From contig JAJFVA010000018.1 in assembly GCA_021371995.1 (NCBI GenBank), positions 1-38,510 of the forward strand: a stretch of DNA of 38,510 nucleotides, written 5' to 3'. Source of the DNA: Methanoregulaceae archaeon. Its GTDB lineage: Archaea; Halobacteriota; Methanomicrobia; Methanomicrobiales; Methanospirillaceae. Both the position numbers and the translations under genes were made by a program. Below, one piece after another: positions 24,353 to 33,549 of the stretch; the first letter of the stretch is position 1; every line of letters begins with the position of its first letter. The notes below the pieces were generated by a model that made no database searches, was not told the origin of the DNA, and worked only from the letters and a program-made list of their open reading frames with translations.

Positions 24353-25624
24353 TTACGATCCCGTCCTGTAACGGAGGATCGCTGCAATTCCCCCGAACGC
24401 GTTATAAAGGATCGCCCCCTCTTCAAAATCATCGGAGATGATCTCGACTCGTGTACTGGTCTGGTCTGCAAGATTCGTAAGCTCCTCCACGATATCCACT
24501 TCTGATTCCACGATGAGGGGGGCTGTGCATATCCGGCAGGTGTGTACAAGAATGTCTCCAACGGTCTTCCCTGGTTCAAGGGCGATCGTCCGTTCTTCTG
24601 AGTGACCGCAGCTCTGGCAGGTGATTTTTACCCTCGATTTCCGGAGACGACTGGAGAGGAGAAGGACATCGACGGAACCGAGCTCGAGATTCTTTCTCAC
24701 GCTCTCCTCACCATACGAAGCAAGGCCGGCATCTTTCACAAGCTCTTTTAAGAAACGCTCCATCACCTCTTTCTCTTTCACGACCTCCTGGCCTTTCAGG
24801 GCATCCTTTGCGGCATCGACGAGTTCGGAAAGACCGTCCTCGTTGGTGTATGCAACATCGAAAAGACCGATGATCCGTTTCTGGATCTCATGGTGGAGAT
24901 ATTTTCCGGCTTCAAACTCTTCCTTGGTCGGGCTGGGCCCCCCGATCAGGACCCCCCGGAACCGCTCGAAAAAATCCTTTTCGGTAAGAAAAATGGCACT
25001 TGACCTCTCGCCAATCTTTGTATAGAATTCATCGATTGCAATCTCGCGGAGACGCTGGAACCTGGCGCTGGACTGACCGCCTTTCCGCTGCTTTCCCGGT
25101 ACGGTAGAGGTTACACCCCCGACTGGCTCGATACGGTTCCCCCGTAAAAAGCCCCAGTAGGCTTCGCGCCTGTCCAGGACAAGGAGCCCGTACACCACCT
25201 TCTCTTCAAGCATCTGCTTTAAAGGCTCGAGCTCGAAATTCGAACTGCACCGGTACATGTAGAGATTAAGGGGTTCAGGCGGGTCGATGATCGTACATTC
25301 AAGGTCATACCGGTCCCCTCCAAGCTGGATCGTACCGCAGAAGACCGCCATTCCGTTTGCCGGGGGGTTCTTGTAATACTTGAGCCTGGAAAGGATGGAA
25401 GAGATGGCACTCTGTACATTGGTCCGGGTCTGCTTGCTCTTTATGTTGGCACACTGCCCGAATTCATCACGGAGTTGTGCGGTGACATCGTAAATCTGCT
25501 TGTCGGGCGGGATATACAGCGAGATAAGTTCGGTCCCGCTCCCCTGTTTTGCCTGGAGCTTCTCAAGGGTTTTCTTGAATTCATAACGACGCCGCGCATT
25601 GTCCATCTCCGCTGCTTCAGCCAT
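24353..25624 (-). CDS. prf1: Peptide chain release factor aRF1
   Basis: The archaeal omnipotent release factor, 423 residues from the ATG at 25624. The stop-codon reading motif NIKS lies at residues 60-63 and the GGQ motif, which triggers peptide release, at about 182-184 (RKGGQSSARFQRLR). The C-terminal domain has a zinc-type CQSCGH...CRICTA pair. A GTG four codons earlier is in frame, but GGTGA lies 8 nt before the ATG and favours it. It is the first gene of the operon with argS, tyw1 and sepS, all of them concerned with translation. Confidence 0.95.
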   Translation of the reverse strand: MAEAAEMDNARRRYEFKKTLEKLQAKQGSGTELISLYIPPDKQIYDVTAQLRDEFGQCANIKSKQTRTNVQSAISSILSRLKYYKNPPANGMAVFCGTIQLGGDRYDLECTIIDPPEPLNLYMYRCSSNFELEPLKQMLEEKVVYGLLVLDRREAYWGFLRGNRIEPVGGVTSTVPGKQRKGGQSSARFQRLREIAIDEFYTKIGERSSAIFLTEKDFFERFRGVLIGGPSPTKEEFEAGKYLHHEIQKRIIGLFDVAYTNEDGLSELVDAAKDALKGQEVVKEKEVMERFLKELVKDAGLASYGEESVRKNLELGSVDVLLLSSRLRKSRVKITCQSCGHSEERTIALEPGKTVGDILVHTCRICTAPLIVESEVDIVEELTNLADQTSTRVEIISDDFEEGAILYNAFGGIAAILRYRTGS

Positions 25625-25735
25625 GTCAGGTTTCACCGGTGCTCAAAAACTTAGTATTATTCAGTGCAGGTACCTATTAAATTGCGCCCGGGGGTAAATG
25701 CCCGTGACCCTGTGTGCAGGAGAACCATGGATACA

Positions 25736-26245
25736 TTATCTGGTTCCCGGCCCGATGCAGCGATATACCAGCGCGATGGTCTTTGCATCCGAGATCCTGC
25801 CGTCCTGAATCATGGCAGGGAGGTCAGCAAACGGCACCCTGATGACCTCAATATCCTCGTCTTCATCTTTCTGGTAGAGACAGGAGGGTGAGAGACCATG
25901 TGCTTCAAAGAGAAAGATACGTTCATCGGTAAATCCTGGTGTGGTGTAAAGAAACCCCCTCGGAATCAGGGTCGAAGCCTGGAAGCCGGTCTCCTCGATC
26001 AGCTCCCGTTGTGCCGTCTCATCCGGCCTCTCGCCGGAATTGAGTGTTCCTGCCGGGGCTTCAAGGATATATTCCCTGATTGCGAACCGGTACTGCCTGA
26101 TCAGATAGCAACTCATATCCGCCCTGACGGGTAGCACCGCTACTGCATCCCCTGGATGAACGACAACCCGTTCACGTTCCTGCCCATCGGGCAGACGAAC
26201 GCTGACCTTCTCAACTGATAACCGGGTTCCCCTGTAGAGCTCCAT
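25736..26245 (-). CDS. Nudix hydrolase (ADP-ribose pyrophosphatase-like)
   Basis: A 169-residue Nudix enzyme. The Nudix box fits the consensus exactly: G at the start of GTLNSGE, then RPDETAQ, REL, IEETGF. The Glu/Arg metal site is therefore intact. The surrounding pattern (VAVLPVRADMSCYLIRQYR, then YTTPGFTDERIFLFEA) resembles ADP-ribose pyrophosphatases. The ATG at 26245 follows queC by 2 nt and has GAGGAGG upstream; a TTG two codons earlier is unlikely. It ends the queDEC unit, but a link to archaeosine is not known; it may only clean up nucleotide diphosphates. Confidence 0.88.
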   Translation of the reverse strand: MELYRGTRLSVEKVSVRLPDGQERERVVVHPGDAVAVLPVRADMSCYLIRQYRFAIREYILEAPAGTLNSGERPDETAQRELIEETGFQASTLIPRGFLYTTPGFTDERIFLFEAHGLSPSCLYQKDEDEDIEVIRVPFADLPAMIQDGRISDAKTIALVYRCIGPGTR

Positions 26246-26247
26246 GG

Positions 26248-26916
26248 TCAATCCTCCTCATACGGGACAGGGTCGCAAAGCCCGAGTGATTCAAAAGCCG
26301 CCTTCCGGAAATGACAGGCTCCGCAGACTCCACATGCCTTCTCCTCGTTCTGGTAGCAGGACCAGGTGTGCTCATAAGGAACCTTCAGATGTACACCTAT
26401 GATGAGGATATCCTTCTTTGTCATGGACAGGAAGGGGGCATTAATCCGGATACAGGTCTCATCCCTGGTTCCGACATCGACAAGTCGCTGGAAGGTATCG
26501 ATGAACTGCGGGCGGCAGTCCGGATACCCGCTGTAATCCTGTGACTGTACACCAATGAAGATGGCGTCTGCTCCCCGTGCTTCAGCGTAACTGGTCGCAA
26601 TGGAGAGGAGGTTTGCGTTCCGGAATGGTACGTACGTATTCGGGATACCCTCCCTGTCCTCCTGATACCTGTCAACGGACAGGTTGTGATCGGTAAGGCT
26701 GCTCCCGCCAAAGCGGGTAAGGTATGAGAGGTCGATCTCTATGAGCTCCCGAGCCCCCAGCAACCCTGCTATCTTTTTTGCGGATGCCTGCTCTTTTCGT
26801 TCGGTTCGCTGACCATAGTTGAAATGGAGACAGTAGATGTGGTATCCCTGGTCCCGTGCGAGGTATGCCAGGGTTGCCGAGTCCATGCCTCCGGAAAGTA
26901 AACAAACCGCCTTCAC
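26248..26916 (-). CDS. queC: 7-cyano-7-deazaguanine synthase QueC
   Basis: A 222-residue ATP-dependent ligase that turns 7-carboxy-7-deazaguanine into preQ0 using ammonia. The PP-loop is LLSGGMDSATLAY at about residues 6-18, and the C-terminal zinc site is CGVCGACHFR with an upstream Cys in TWSCYQNEE. In archaea preQ0 is inserted at G15 of tRNAs by archaeal TGT and matures to archaeosine. The start is GTG at 26916, overlapping the queE TAG by one base. The family match is close and length is normal. Confidence 0.95.
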   Translation of the reverse strand: MKAVCLLSGGMDSATLAYLARDQGYHIYCLHFNYGQRTERKEQASAKKIAGLLGARELIEIDLSYLTRFGGSSLTDHNLSVDRYQEDREGIPNTYVPFRNANLLSIATSYAEARGADAIFIGVQSQDYSGYPDCRPQFIDTFQRLVDVGTRDETCIRINAPFLSMTKKDILIIGVHLKVPYEHTWSCYQNEEKACGVCGACHFRKAAFESLGLCDPVPYEED

Positions 26917-27524
26917 TATCTCACTCCGATAAGTTTATGCAACTGGAGCTGAAGCCGTGCAGGAAGGCACCGTTCGAGAAGGAAATGTGCAATCGTCGCA
27001 TACTCCGATCCGTATACCGGGGAGAAAAAGACCTCTCCCCTGACAGGATGCGACTCCAGCACCTTTTCGGCATATCTGCAGTCATCGCGATCAGCGACAA
27101 CGAACTTGATACTGTCATTCCCGGAGATATGGCACAGGAGGGAGAGGTCGCTTCTCTCACCGGAAGAAGGGCATTTTACATCCATGCAGATGGAGGCAAA
27201 TGGCTGGAACTGCCGGAAATCAATCGTGCCATTTGTTTCGATCTCCAGCTGGTATCCCTGTTCACGAAGTCCGGCAAGGAGGGGCAGGAGTTGAACATGC
27301 TGAAGGAGAGGTTCTCCTCCGGTAATACAGAGGCGTTTGCCCGGACAGGCAGATATTATACGTGTTATTTCGTCACAGGGCATGTCGGTGCCCCCTTCCC
27401 GTGCATACCGGGTATCGCACCATGTGCAATCAAGATTACATCCGGCTAACCGGAGAAATGTGGAAGGGTAGCCCTGGGAGCGTCCCTCCCCCTGGATACT
27501 CCGGAATATCTCAACGACCTTCAT
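26916..27524 (-). CDS. queE: 7-carboxy-7-deazaguanine synthase QueE (radical SAM)
   Basis: A 202-residue radical SAM enzyme that contracts carboxytetrahydropterin to 7-carboxy-7-deazaguanine. The N-terminus MKVVEIFRSIQGEG is a family mark. The iron-sulfur cysteines are Cys29, Cys33 and Cys36 in CNLDCTWCD, and LCITGGEPLLQ carries the SAM-binding GGE. The ATG at 27524 lies inside the queD end (overlap 14 nt); a TTG five codons before is a weaker choice. It works between QueD and QueC in the same operon. Confidence 0.95.
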   Translation of the reverse strand: MKVVEIFRSIQGEGRSQGYPSTFLRLAGCNLDCTWCDTRYAREGGTDMPCDEITRIISACPGKRLCITGGEPLLQHVQLLPLLAGLREQGYQLEIETNGTIDFRQFQPFASICMDVKCPSSGERSDLSLLCHISGNDSIKFVVADRDDCRYAEKVLESHPVRGEVFFSPVYGSEYATIAHFLLERCLPARLQLQLHKLIGVR

Positions 27525-27924
27525 GCCTGATCTCTGCAAAGCAGGTATCGGATTCCCAGACCCTGATCTTCGCCACCCGTGCGACTACGCCCGAATTCCT
27601 GCATTCTGCGTCAAGCATGTCTGCGATCATTCCGGCAAGAAGCTCGCTTGTAGGATCGCCACTGGTCGTGATAACCGGCTGGAACTGTCCGATACAGGGA
27701 ACCATCGGGTCATCCCGGTTCAGGATGGTCTGGTGATCGAAACGTTCAATAATGGATTTGATCGTATTGTAGTCAACCAGGATTCCGGTAGCATCGTCCA
27801 CCCTTCCTTCCATCCATACCTCCACCCGCCACCTGTGGCCATGGAGATGCGCACATTTCCCGTGGTAATGCATGAGCCGGTGGCTTGCGTCAAAATGAAC
27901 CGACTTGTAAATTCGGGAATTCAT
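27511..27924 (-). CDS. queD: 6-carboxytetrahydropterin synthase QueD
   Basis: A 137-residue tunnelling-fold enzyme that forms 6-carboxy-tetrahydropterin from dihydroneopterin triphosphate. Zinc ligands are His15, His28 and His30; the catalytic Cys24 lies in HGKCAHLHGH, the CxxxHGH pattern of QueD rather than of eukaryotic PTPS. The start at 27924 (MNSRIYKSVHFDASHR) is chosen from this pattern; upstream codons would add about 40 unrelated residues. A minus-strand TATA-like AATATTATAC lies about 25 bp upstream near 27946-27955. It is the first gene of the queD-queE-queC-Nudix unit. Confidence 0.93.
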   Translation of the reverse strand: MNSRIYKSVHFDASHRLMHYHGKCAHLHGHRWRVEVWMEGRVDDATGILVDYNTIKSIIERFDHQTILNRDDPMVPCIGQFQPVITTSGDPTSELLAGMIADMLDAECRNSGVVARVAKIRVWESDTCFAEIRHEGR

Positions 27925-28028
27925 TAGTATTGGTACGCCTGAAGCATGTATAATATTATTATCAATGCAGGATAACCTATTCAGGCACAGGTTGGCGACT
28001 CCACAATGTATAAAACCGTTCCGCGCGA

Positions 28029-28038
28029 TTATATATAT
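28029..28038 (+). promoter_or_regulatory. TATA box of the uS12-uS7-EF-2 operon
   Basis: TTATATATAT at 28029-28038 is a near-consensus TATA box. A start site near 28062 would leave a leader of about 28 nt before the uS12 ATG. It is the only strong promoter signal upstream of this set. Confidence 0.6.
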
Positions 28039-28089
28039 CACAGTGGGGTGTCTCTACATCGTCGAGACCAAAACCAAAGAGGGTAATAC

Positions 28090-28518
28090 ATGGGACAGGG
28101 TAAATTCGCAGCAAGAAAGCTGACTCGCGACGCTAAGAAGTTCCGGTGGAGTGATCCCAAATACGTCCGGAGCCATTCTGGTGTCAATCTGAAATCCGAC
28201 CCCCTAGAGGGTGCACCACAGGCACGGGGTATCGTGCTTGAGAAAATCGGGGTTGAGGCAAAACAGCCAAACTCTGCCATCAGGAAATGCGTTCGTGTTC
28301 AGTTGATCAAGAACGGCCGCCAGGTTACCGCTTTTGCAGTAGGCGACGGGGCTATCAACTTCATAGACGAGCATGACGAGGTTGAGATTGAGGGCATTGG
28401 TGGCAGGCTTGGCAGGTCCATGGGGGATATCCCGGGCGTCCGGTATGTCGTGACGAAGGTTAACAATGTATGCCTCCATGAAATGGTCATCGGCAGGAAG
28501 GAGAAACCACGCAGGTGA
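28090..28518 (+). CDS. rps12: Small ribosomal subunit protein uS12
   Basis: A 142-residue ribosomal protein near the decoding centre. Conserved features include the N-terminal [20 protein letters not shown] of the archaeal/eukaryotic type, [19 protein letters not shown], the equivalent of the bacterial streptomycin-site region, and [14 protein letters not shown]. It heads the uS12-uS7-EF-2 operon, the archaeal form of the str operon. The next gene begins at, or just after, its stop. Confidence 0.96.
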   Translation: MGQGKFAARKLTRDAKKFRWSDPKYVRSHSGVNLKSDPLEGAPQARGIVLEKIGVEAKQPNSAIRKCVRVQLIKNGRQVTAFAVGDGAINFIDEHDEVEIEGIGGRLGRSMGDIPGVRYVVTKVNNVCLHEMVIGRKEKPRR

Positions 28519-28523
28519 AGGGT

Positions 28524-29105
28524 ATGGCAGAGACAGAAGCAGTTCAAAGACTTCTCTTTAACCGGTGGGACCTGTCCGAAGTCCAGATCGCCGATCCCGG
28601 GCTTGTCCGGTATGTGGGTTTAAACCCTGTGATCATTCCCCATACAACCGGGAAATTCACGCGCCAGGAGTTTAACAAGGCCAACATGCTCATCGTTGAG
28701 CGGCTCATCAACCGTCTCATGAAGTCGGAGATGAATACCGGGAACAAGCAGCTGGCGACCCGGATCGTCCGTGATGCATTCGAGATCGTCCACCAGAAGA
28801 CAAAAAAGAACCCCGTCCAGGTTCTCGTTGAAGCGATTGCCAATACCGGCCCCCGCGAAGAGACAGTCCGGCTCAAGTACGGTGGAATCAACGTCCCGAA
28901 ATCCGTGGATACCGCACCGATCAGACGTGTCAACACGGGTCTCTACTTCATTTCAGAGGCCGTGTACAAAGCTGCCCACAAGAACAAGAAGCCCGTGGCA
29001 GTATGTCTCGCCGATGAACTGATTGCGGCGTCAAAAGGCGATGTGAAGGCATTTGCAGTGAATAAAAAAGAAGAGCGCGAACGTATCGCAAAGTCCGCTC
29101 GATAA
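28524..29105 (+). CDS. rps7: Small ribosomal subunit protein uS7
   Basis: A 193-residue primary rRNA-binding protein of the 30S head. The archaeal pattern is seen in LLFNRWDLSEVQI and the conserved TGNKQLATRIVRDAFEIVHQKTKKNPVQ region (only partly quoted: NPVQVLVEAIANTGPREE), with the basic end ERIAKSAR. An in-frame GTG at 28515 overlapping the uS12 stop would add three residues; the ATG at 28524 with MAETEAVQR is preferred. EF-2 follows 24 nt after the stop. Confidence 0.95.
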   Translation: MAETEAVQRLLFNRWDLSEVQIADPGLVRYVGLNPVIIPHTTGKFTRQEFNKANMLIVERLINRLMKSEMNTGNKQLATRIVRDAFEIVHQKTKKNPVQVLVEAIANTGPREETVRLKYGGINVPKSVDTAPIRRVNTGLYFISEAVYKAAHKNKKPVAVCLADELIAASKGDVKAFAVNKKEERERIAKSAR

Positions 29106-29129
29106 TCATTCCTTTTTTGTGGTGTTGTT

Positions 29130-31322
29130 ATGGCCCGAGGCAGGAAATCCATTGACAGGGTAAAAGAGCTGATGAACGAGCCGGCACATATCCGGAATAT
29201 CGGCATCGTAGCGCATATTGACCATGGGAAGACGACCCTTTCCGACAACCTGCTTGCCGGTGCCGGGATCATCAGCGAGGAGCTCGCCGGAAAGCAGCTC
29301 TTCATGGACTCCGATGAGGAAGAGCAGGCGCGTGGTATCACCATCGATGCAAGCAACGTCTCGATGGTGCACGAATATGGCGGCCAGGAATACCTCATCA
29401 ACATGATCGACACCCCCGGTCACGTTGACTTCGGTGGTGACGTCACCCGTGCAATGCGTGCGGTTGACGGGGCCGTTGTCCTCGTTGATGCTGTCGAGGG
29501 CACAATGCCCCAGACCGAGACGGTGCTCAGGCAGGCGCTCAAGGAGCAGGTGCGCCCGGTCCTTTTCATCAACAAAGTCGATCGTCTCATCAATGAACTC
29601 AAGGTTGACGAGATGGAGATGCAGATCCGGCTTGGAAAAGTGATCGATAAGGTCAACAAGCTGATCAAAGGCATGAACGAAGAGTCCTATAAAAACGGCT
29701 GGAAACTGGATGCGTCACTTGGAACGGTTGCATTTGGTTCAGCTCTCTATAACTGGGCAGTATCAGTCCCGTACATGCAGAAAAGCGGGGTCTCCTTCAA
29801 GGAGGTCTACAACCGGTGCCGTTCCGGGGACATGAAATACCTTGCCAAGAACAGCCCCCTCTCCGAGGTATTGCTCGATATGGTGGTCCGCCACCTTCCA
29901 AACCCCGTTGATGCACAGAAACGTCGTATCGGAGCGATCTGGCATGGAGATAAGGAATCAAAGGAAGGAAAATCCATGCTCAACTGTGACCCGAACGGTC
30001 CTGTTGCCCTGATGGTGACTGACATCTCCTTTGATCCCCACGCAGGAGAAGTCGCAACAGGACGTCTCTTTTCCGGGCGCCTCAAACGGGGTGACGGGCT
30101 TTATGTCATGGGTTCGGCAATGAAGGAGAACCGGCTCCAGCAGGTCGGGATCTTCATGGGACCGAAAAGGGTCGAGGTCGATGAGATTGTGGCCGGGAAT
30201 ATTGCAGCAGTCACCGGATTGAGAGATGCCATTGTCGGTTCAACCGTGACTTCGCTTATGGAGATGACCCCCTTTGAATCACTCAAGCATTACAGTGAGC
30301 CGGTCATGACCGTAGCCGTCGAAGCAAAGAACATGAAAGACCTGCCAAAACTCGTTGAAGTGCTCCGCCAGGTGGCCAAAGAGGACCCGACCCTTGTCAT
30401 CACCATTAACGAGGAGACCGGTGAGCATCTTATCTCGGGTATGGGGGAACTTCACCTTGAGATCATTACCGGGCGTATCAAGAGGGACAAGGGTGTTGAG
30501 ATCCTCACTTCCGAGCCGATCGTCGTCTACCGTGAGACTGCCACCCAGAAGGTGGAGGCGGTCGAAGGAAAATCGCCGAACCGGCATAACAGGTTCTACT
30601 TCGACATTGAACCCCTGCCGGATGAGATAGTTGCCCTGATAAAGAACAACGAGGTCTCCATGAACCAGCAGGCGCTGGAACGGCGTGATGTGCTGATGAA
30701 GGCAGGTATGGACAAGGACGAGGCAAAGAGTGTCAAGGACATCAAGGGCACCAACATGCTTATCGATATGACCAAGGGTATCCAGTACCTCAACGAGACA
30801 ATGGAACTGATCATCGAAGGCATCCACGAGGCGCTTGCCGGTGGTCCCCTTGCTGATGAACCTGTACAGAATCTCAAGATGCGGCTTGTTGATGTCAAGC
30901 TCCACGAGGACGCAATTCACAGGGGCCCGGCGCAGGTCATCCCGGCAGTACGAAGCGCGATCAAGGCCGGAATCCTCCTTGCCGGAGACTCGCTCCTTGA
31001 ACCCGTACAGAAAATCCAGATTACCGTTCCCACCGATCAGATGGGAAGTGCGACCTCCCAGATACAGGGGAGGAGAGGGCAGGTCTTTGATATGCAGAGT
31101 GAGGGCGACACGATCACCGTGATTGGAAAGGCACCGGTCGCTGAGCTCTTCGGCTTTGCTGGGGATATCCGGTCTGCTACTGAAGGGCGGGCCATGTGGA
31201 GCACCGAGTTCGCCGGCTTTGAGATCGTCCCCGCAGGCATGGTAAAGGAAGTGGTGACCGCTATCCGCAAGCGCAAGGGTTTGAAGGAGCAGATCCCGAC
31301 TCCCTCAGATTACCTTGCCTGA
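29130..31322 (+). CDS. fusA: Translation elongation factor 2 (aEF-2)
   Basis: A 730-residue translocation GTPase. G1 is AHIDHGKT (about residues 28-35), G3 is DTPGHVDF and G4 is NKVD. The domain IV loop [13 protein letters not shown] contains His597 at the place that is modified to diphthamide in archaea and eukaryotes. Domains I-V are complete. In many archaea the gene is followed by EF-1A (tuf) and uS10; here a 384-bp gap and a cyclophilin on the other strand follow instead. A T-run at 31330-31335 probably ends the transcript. Confidence 0.97.
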   Translation: MARGRKSIDRVKELMNEPAHIRNIGIVAHIDHGKTTLSDNLLAGAGIISEELAGKQLFMDSDEEEQARGITIDASNVSMVHEYGGQEYLINMIDTPGHVDFGGDVTRAMRAVDGAVVLVDAVEGTMPQTETVLRQALKEQVRPVLFINKVDRLINELKVDEMEMQIRLGKVIDKVNKLIKGMNEESYKNGWKLDASLGTVAFGSALYNWAVSVPYMQKSGVSFKEVYNRCRSGDMKYLAKNSPLSEVLLDMVVRHLPNPVDAQKRRIGAIWHGDKESKEGKSMLNCDPNGPVALMVTDISFDPHAGEVATGRLFSGRLKRGDGLYVMGSAMKENRLQQVGIFMGPKRVEVDEIVAGNIAAVTGLRDAIVGSTVTSLMEMTPFESLKHYSEPVMTVAVEAKNMKDLPKLVEVLRQVAKEDPTLVITINEETGEHLISGMGELHLEIITGRIKRDKGVEILTSEPIVVYRETATQKVEAVEGKSPNRHNRFYFDIEPLPDEIVALIKNNEVSMNQQALERRDVLMKAGMDKDEAKSVKDIKGTNMLIDMTKGIQYLNETMELIIEGIHEALAGGPLADEPVQNLKMRLVDVKLHEDAIHRGPAQVIPAVRSAIKAGILLAGDSLLEPVQKIQITVPTDQMGSATSQIQGRRGQVFDMQSEGDTITVIGKAPVAELFGFAGDIRSATEGRAMWSTEFAGFEIVPAGMVKEVVTAIRKRKGLKEQIPTPSDYLA

Positions 31323-31329
31323 ACCCCTC

Positions 31330-31335
31330 TTTTTT
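31330..31335 (+). terminator. Short oligo-T run after EF-2
   Basis: Six T beginning 8 nt after the stop, in a pyrimidine-rich stretch. A weak but plausible archaeal terminator. Confidence 0.4.
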
Positions 31336-31439
31336 CCCTCTCTCCTATCGCATCGCCGGTTCTTTTCGAAACCATCGTTTGCATCATTGCCTGAATATAT
31401 TACTGACTGTTTTTCATAGACCCACATCCAATCCCGACC

Positions 31440-31538
31440 ATGAAGGGTGAAAACCGTGAAATTCGGGGTTCCCTTGAAGATCTCATCAGGACTGAAGACC
31501 TGGCAGCAGGTGAACGGGACCATCCATTCCGTAACTGA
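31440..31538 (+). CDS. Possible small protein of 32 residues
   Basis: The frame starts at ATG 31440 and ends with TGA at 31536-31538. The product, opening MKGENREIRGSLEDLI, is charged, probably helical, and not recognised. A TATA-like GAATATATTA at about 31393-31402 would set a start site about 17 nt before the ATG. There is no Shine-Dalgarno. It lies in the otherwise empty 384-bp gap after EF-2 (31323-31706); the rest of the gap shows nothing convincing apart from flanking T-runs. Chance is a real possibility at this length. Confidence 0.25.
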   Translation: MKGENREIRGSLEDLIRTEDLAAGERDHPFRN

Positions 31539-31681
31539 AATTCAGGATCAGGTCCGATGTGACACCGCACGTTTTCTTAAGGCCCGCTTCCGGGTCATCA
31601 AAATCAATTAATGCATTGCACGGGAATACAAATCAGCCTGGTTTTATAATCAGATGTTCCGGTAAAGTAATTCAACGGAGT

Positions 31682-31689
31682 AAAAAAAA
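31682..31689 (-). terminator. Oligo-T terminator of the cyclophilin gene
   Basis: Eight A on the plus strand (T8 in the message sense) lie 18 nt after the cyclophilin stop. Confidence 0.5.
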
Positions 31690-31706
31690 GATAGGGAGGG
31701 ATAATT

Positions 31707-32186
31707 TCAGATAACTGATGCGCTGACGATCTTCACCGGCGAGAGTGGCCTGTCGCTCCTGTCGGTTTTTACTTTACCTATCTTGTCGACAACATCCATT
31801 CCCCCGACAACCTTCCCAAAGACGGGGTGATTTTTATCGAGGTAGTTATTGTCAGCCAGGTTGATAAAGAACTGGCTGCCACCGGTATTCGGACCGGCAT
31901 TGGCCATCGAGATCGTCCCCCTGTTGTTCTGGTTTGCACGAGTGAATTCATCCTTTATCACATATCCCGGTCCCCCAGTGCCGTTCCCTTTCGGGCACCC
32001 GCCCTGAATCATGAACCCGTCAATAATACGGTGGAATACGATGCCATTATAGAATCCCGATGTAACGAGTTTTTCGAAATTTCCTGCGGTCACCGGCATA
32101 TCCGCATAGAGTTCAAGAATGATCTCACCCATTGAAGTCTCAAGTTTTACCTGTTTCCCGGCAGGATGCGCATTTGTCTCAGACAT
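31707..32186 (-). CDS. Cyclophilin-type peptidyl-prolyl cis-trans isomerase
   Basis: A 159-residue cytosolic cyclophilin without a signal peptide. The catalytic core is intact: FHRIIDGFMIQGGCPKGNGTG with the active-site Arg, then GTISMANAGPNTGGSQFFI. It speeds proline isomerisation during folding. The sequence is of the short bacterial-like kind that is common in methanogens. A minus-strand TATA-like TTTTATTC about 25-30 bp upstream (near 32209-32216) suggests a nearly leaderless message. It is a single-gene unit. Confidence 0.93.
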   Translation of the reverse strand: MSETNAHPAGKQVKLETSMGEIILELYADMPVTAGNFEKLVTSGFYNGIVFHRIIDGFMIQGGCPKGNGTGGPGYVIKDEFTRANQNNRGTISMANAGPNTGGSQFFINLADNNYLDKNHPVFGKVVGGMDVVDKIGKVKTDRSDRPLSPVKIVSASVI

Positions 32187-32327
32187 GCCATAAGCGTTGA
32201 CGCGGAGGAGAATAAAACCGATGAATGGAAACTGGATTCTTCGTGATCTGCCACTCCAAGGGAAACCGCCTTTTTACAGAAACAGGGATCGAAACAGTTA
32301 AAAAAAATTCCCTGCCATACCTAGGCA

Positions 32328-32819
32328 ATGGATTCATCGCGGCTGAAGATTGTAGTCTTTGGGTCTTTTCATTCCGGCAAGTCCACTTTTATCCAGGCGA
32401 TTGACCCTGCATCACGCCATATTGATGCGGAATGCGCAGATGGTACTACAACAGTTGCGCTGGATTATGGAAAAGTAATGGTCAATAATTTTCATGTCCA
32501 TCTCTACGGAACGCCTGGACAGGAGCGGTTCGGATTTGCACGGAAGATTATCATGCAGGGGATGGATGCAGCCCTTCTTTTGGTCGACTGTACCTGCGCA
32601 GTAGATGCATTTACAAAAGGCATTTACCACGATCTCATGGATTGTCATGTCCCGCTTGGCCTCCTGCTGAACAAATGTGATGTTACCGAATCATGTCCTG
32701 CAATGGTGAAAAGGGAGCTCCCGGGAAGCATTCACGTCTATGAGATTTCTGCAAAAGATCCTGCGAGTGCACGGGAAGCATTAGGCCGGTTCGTGGAAGT
32801 TATCACAAATGCCAGTTGA
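32328..32819 (+). CDS. Small Ras-like GTPase (COG2229 type)
   Basis: A 163-residue GTPase. G1 is GSFHSGKS (residues 12-19), the TTTVALDYG block corresponds to switch I, G3 is YGTPGQERF and G4 is NKCD. The GTPGQERF motif and TTTVALDYG resemble archaeal and bacterial COG2229 predicted GTPases, related to MglA and Arf. Members often sit beside roadblock/LC7 genes, but none is here. A TATA-like AT-rich stretch (32298-32310) lies about 25 bp before the ATG, so the message is probably leaderless. Its cellular role is unknown. Confidence 0.85.
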   Translation: MDSSRLKIVVFGSFHSGKSTFIQAIDPASRHIDAECADGTTTVALDYGKVMVNNFHVHLYGTPGQERFGFARKIIMQGMDAALLLVDCTCAVDAFTKGIYHDLMDCHVPLGLLLNKCDVTESCPAMVKRELPGSIHVYEISAKDPASAREALGRFVEVITNAS

Positions 32820-32930
32820 TTTTAGGAGTTTACTTCAATTTTGTATTCCTGTGCCAGGGAGCATTATCTGCCTTGGAACGATCGTGCCTGATTACTTCCC
32901 GGGAAATAAAAAATGGTGTAATCCTCGCTC

Positions 32931-33440
32931 TTATTTGTCTTTCAGATGAAACAGATCTCCGAGTTCTCTTGCCCAGGAACGAACCAGGTCCTCATCGCGG
33001 AAATCCCCGGGTGTAGCCCCGCTTAGCTTCATCATGGACCTGTCAGCGGCAGACATCCGATCCGGGTCAACTTTTCCCGGAAAGAGCCCTGTACTAACTG
33101 GATTAATGAAAATTCGGACAGGGACAAGGGCGTCCTCACCGCTTTTCAGGTGCTCTGTCGTCCTGTCCTTCAGGGAATAACCGACTGAAAAAACAGCAAC
33201 AGGACGCTCCTTTAGCGGGTGGCGGAACCTGCTCACAAAATCCCGTGCTTCCGCGAGCCATTTTCCCATGTAAAGCGGACTTCCGATGACGATGGCATTA
33301 TAGTTCCCCGGGTCTTGTACATCGGCAATGGGGCTGACCGACACTTGGTAGCCTGCCGCCTCCAGTTCTTTTCCGATGATCCGGGCAATATCGCCGGTAG
33401 AGCCATACCGGGTAGCATAGCAGACAAGAATCTTTTTCAT
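32931..33440 (-). CDS. Flavodoxin-domain protein (HemG/Flavodoxin_5-like)
   Basis: A 169-residue FMN-binding protein. The N-terminal phosphate loop is YATRYGSTGDIARII, the residue pattern VIGSPLYMGKWL follows near residue 52, and the FSVGYS stretch fits the Flavodoxin_5 group to which menaquinone-dependent protoporphyrinogen dehydrogenase HemG belongs. Methanogens usually lack heme synthesis by that route, so a general electron-transfer or oxygen-stress role is likelier. It is divergent from the DUF2124 gene, with about 110 bp between starts. Confidence 0.85.
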   Translation of the reverse strand: MKKILVCYATRYGSTGDIARIIGKELEAAGYQVSVSPIADVQDPGNYNAIVIGSPLYMGKWLAEARDFVSRFRHPLKERPVAVFSVGYSLKDRTTEHLKSGEDALVPVRIFINPVSTGLFPGKVDPDRMSAADRSMMKLSGATPGDFRDEDLVRSWARELGDLFHLKDK

Positions 33441-33549
33441 GGCGAATTCACGCTCCCGTACAGATGTTACATTAATATTGGAGAATCTCCCTATTTACAT
33501 TCCCGGTATTCCGGCCGACTGCCGGCACTCCGGACAGATTGAACCTGTG

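Noticed and set aside
30279-30920. Open frame of 213 codons opposite EF-2
   Set aside because: Antisense to a highly conserved gene; typical by-product of strong codon bias.
33439-33549. Longer start for the DUF2124 protein
   Set aside because: An in-frame GTG at 33439 would overlap the start of the divergent flavodoxin gene and add about 37 residues that fit no family; the ATG at 33550 is better.
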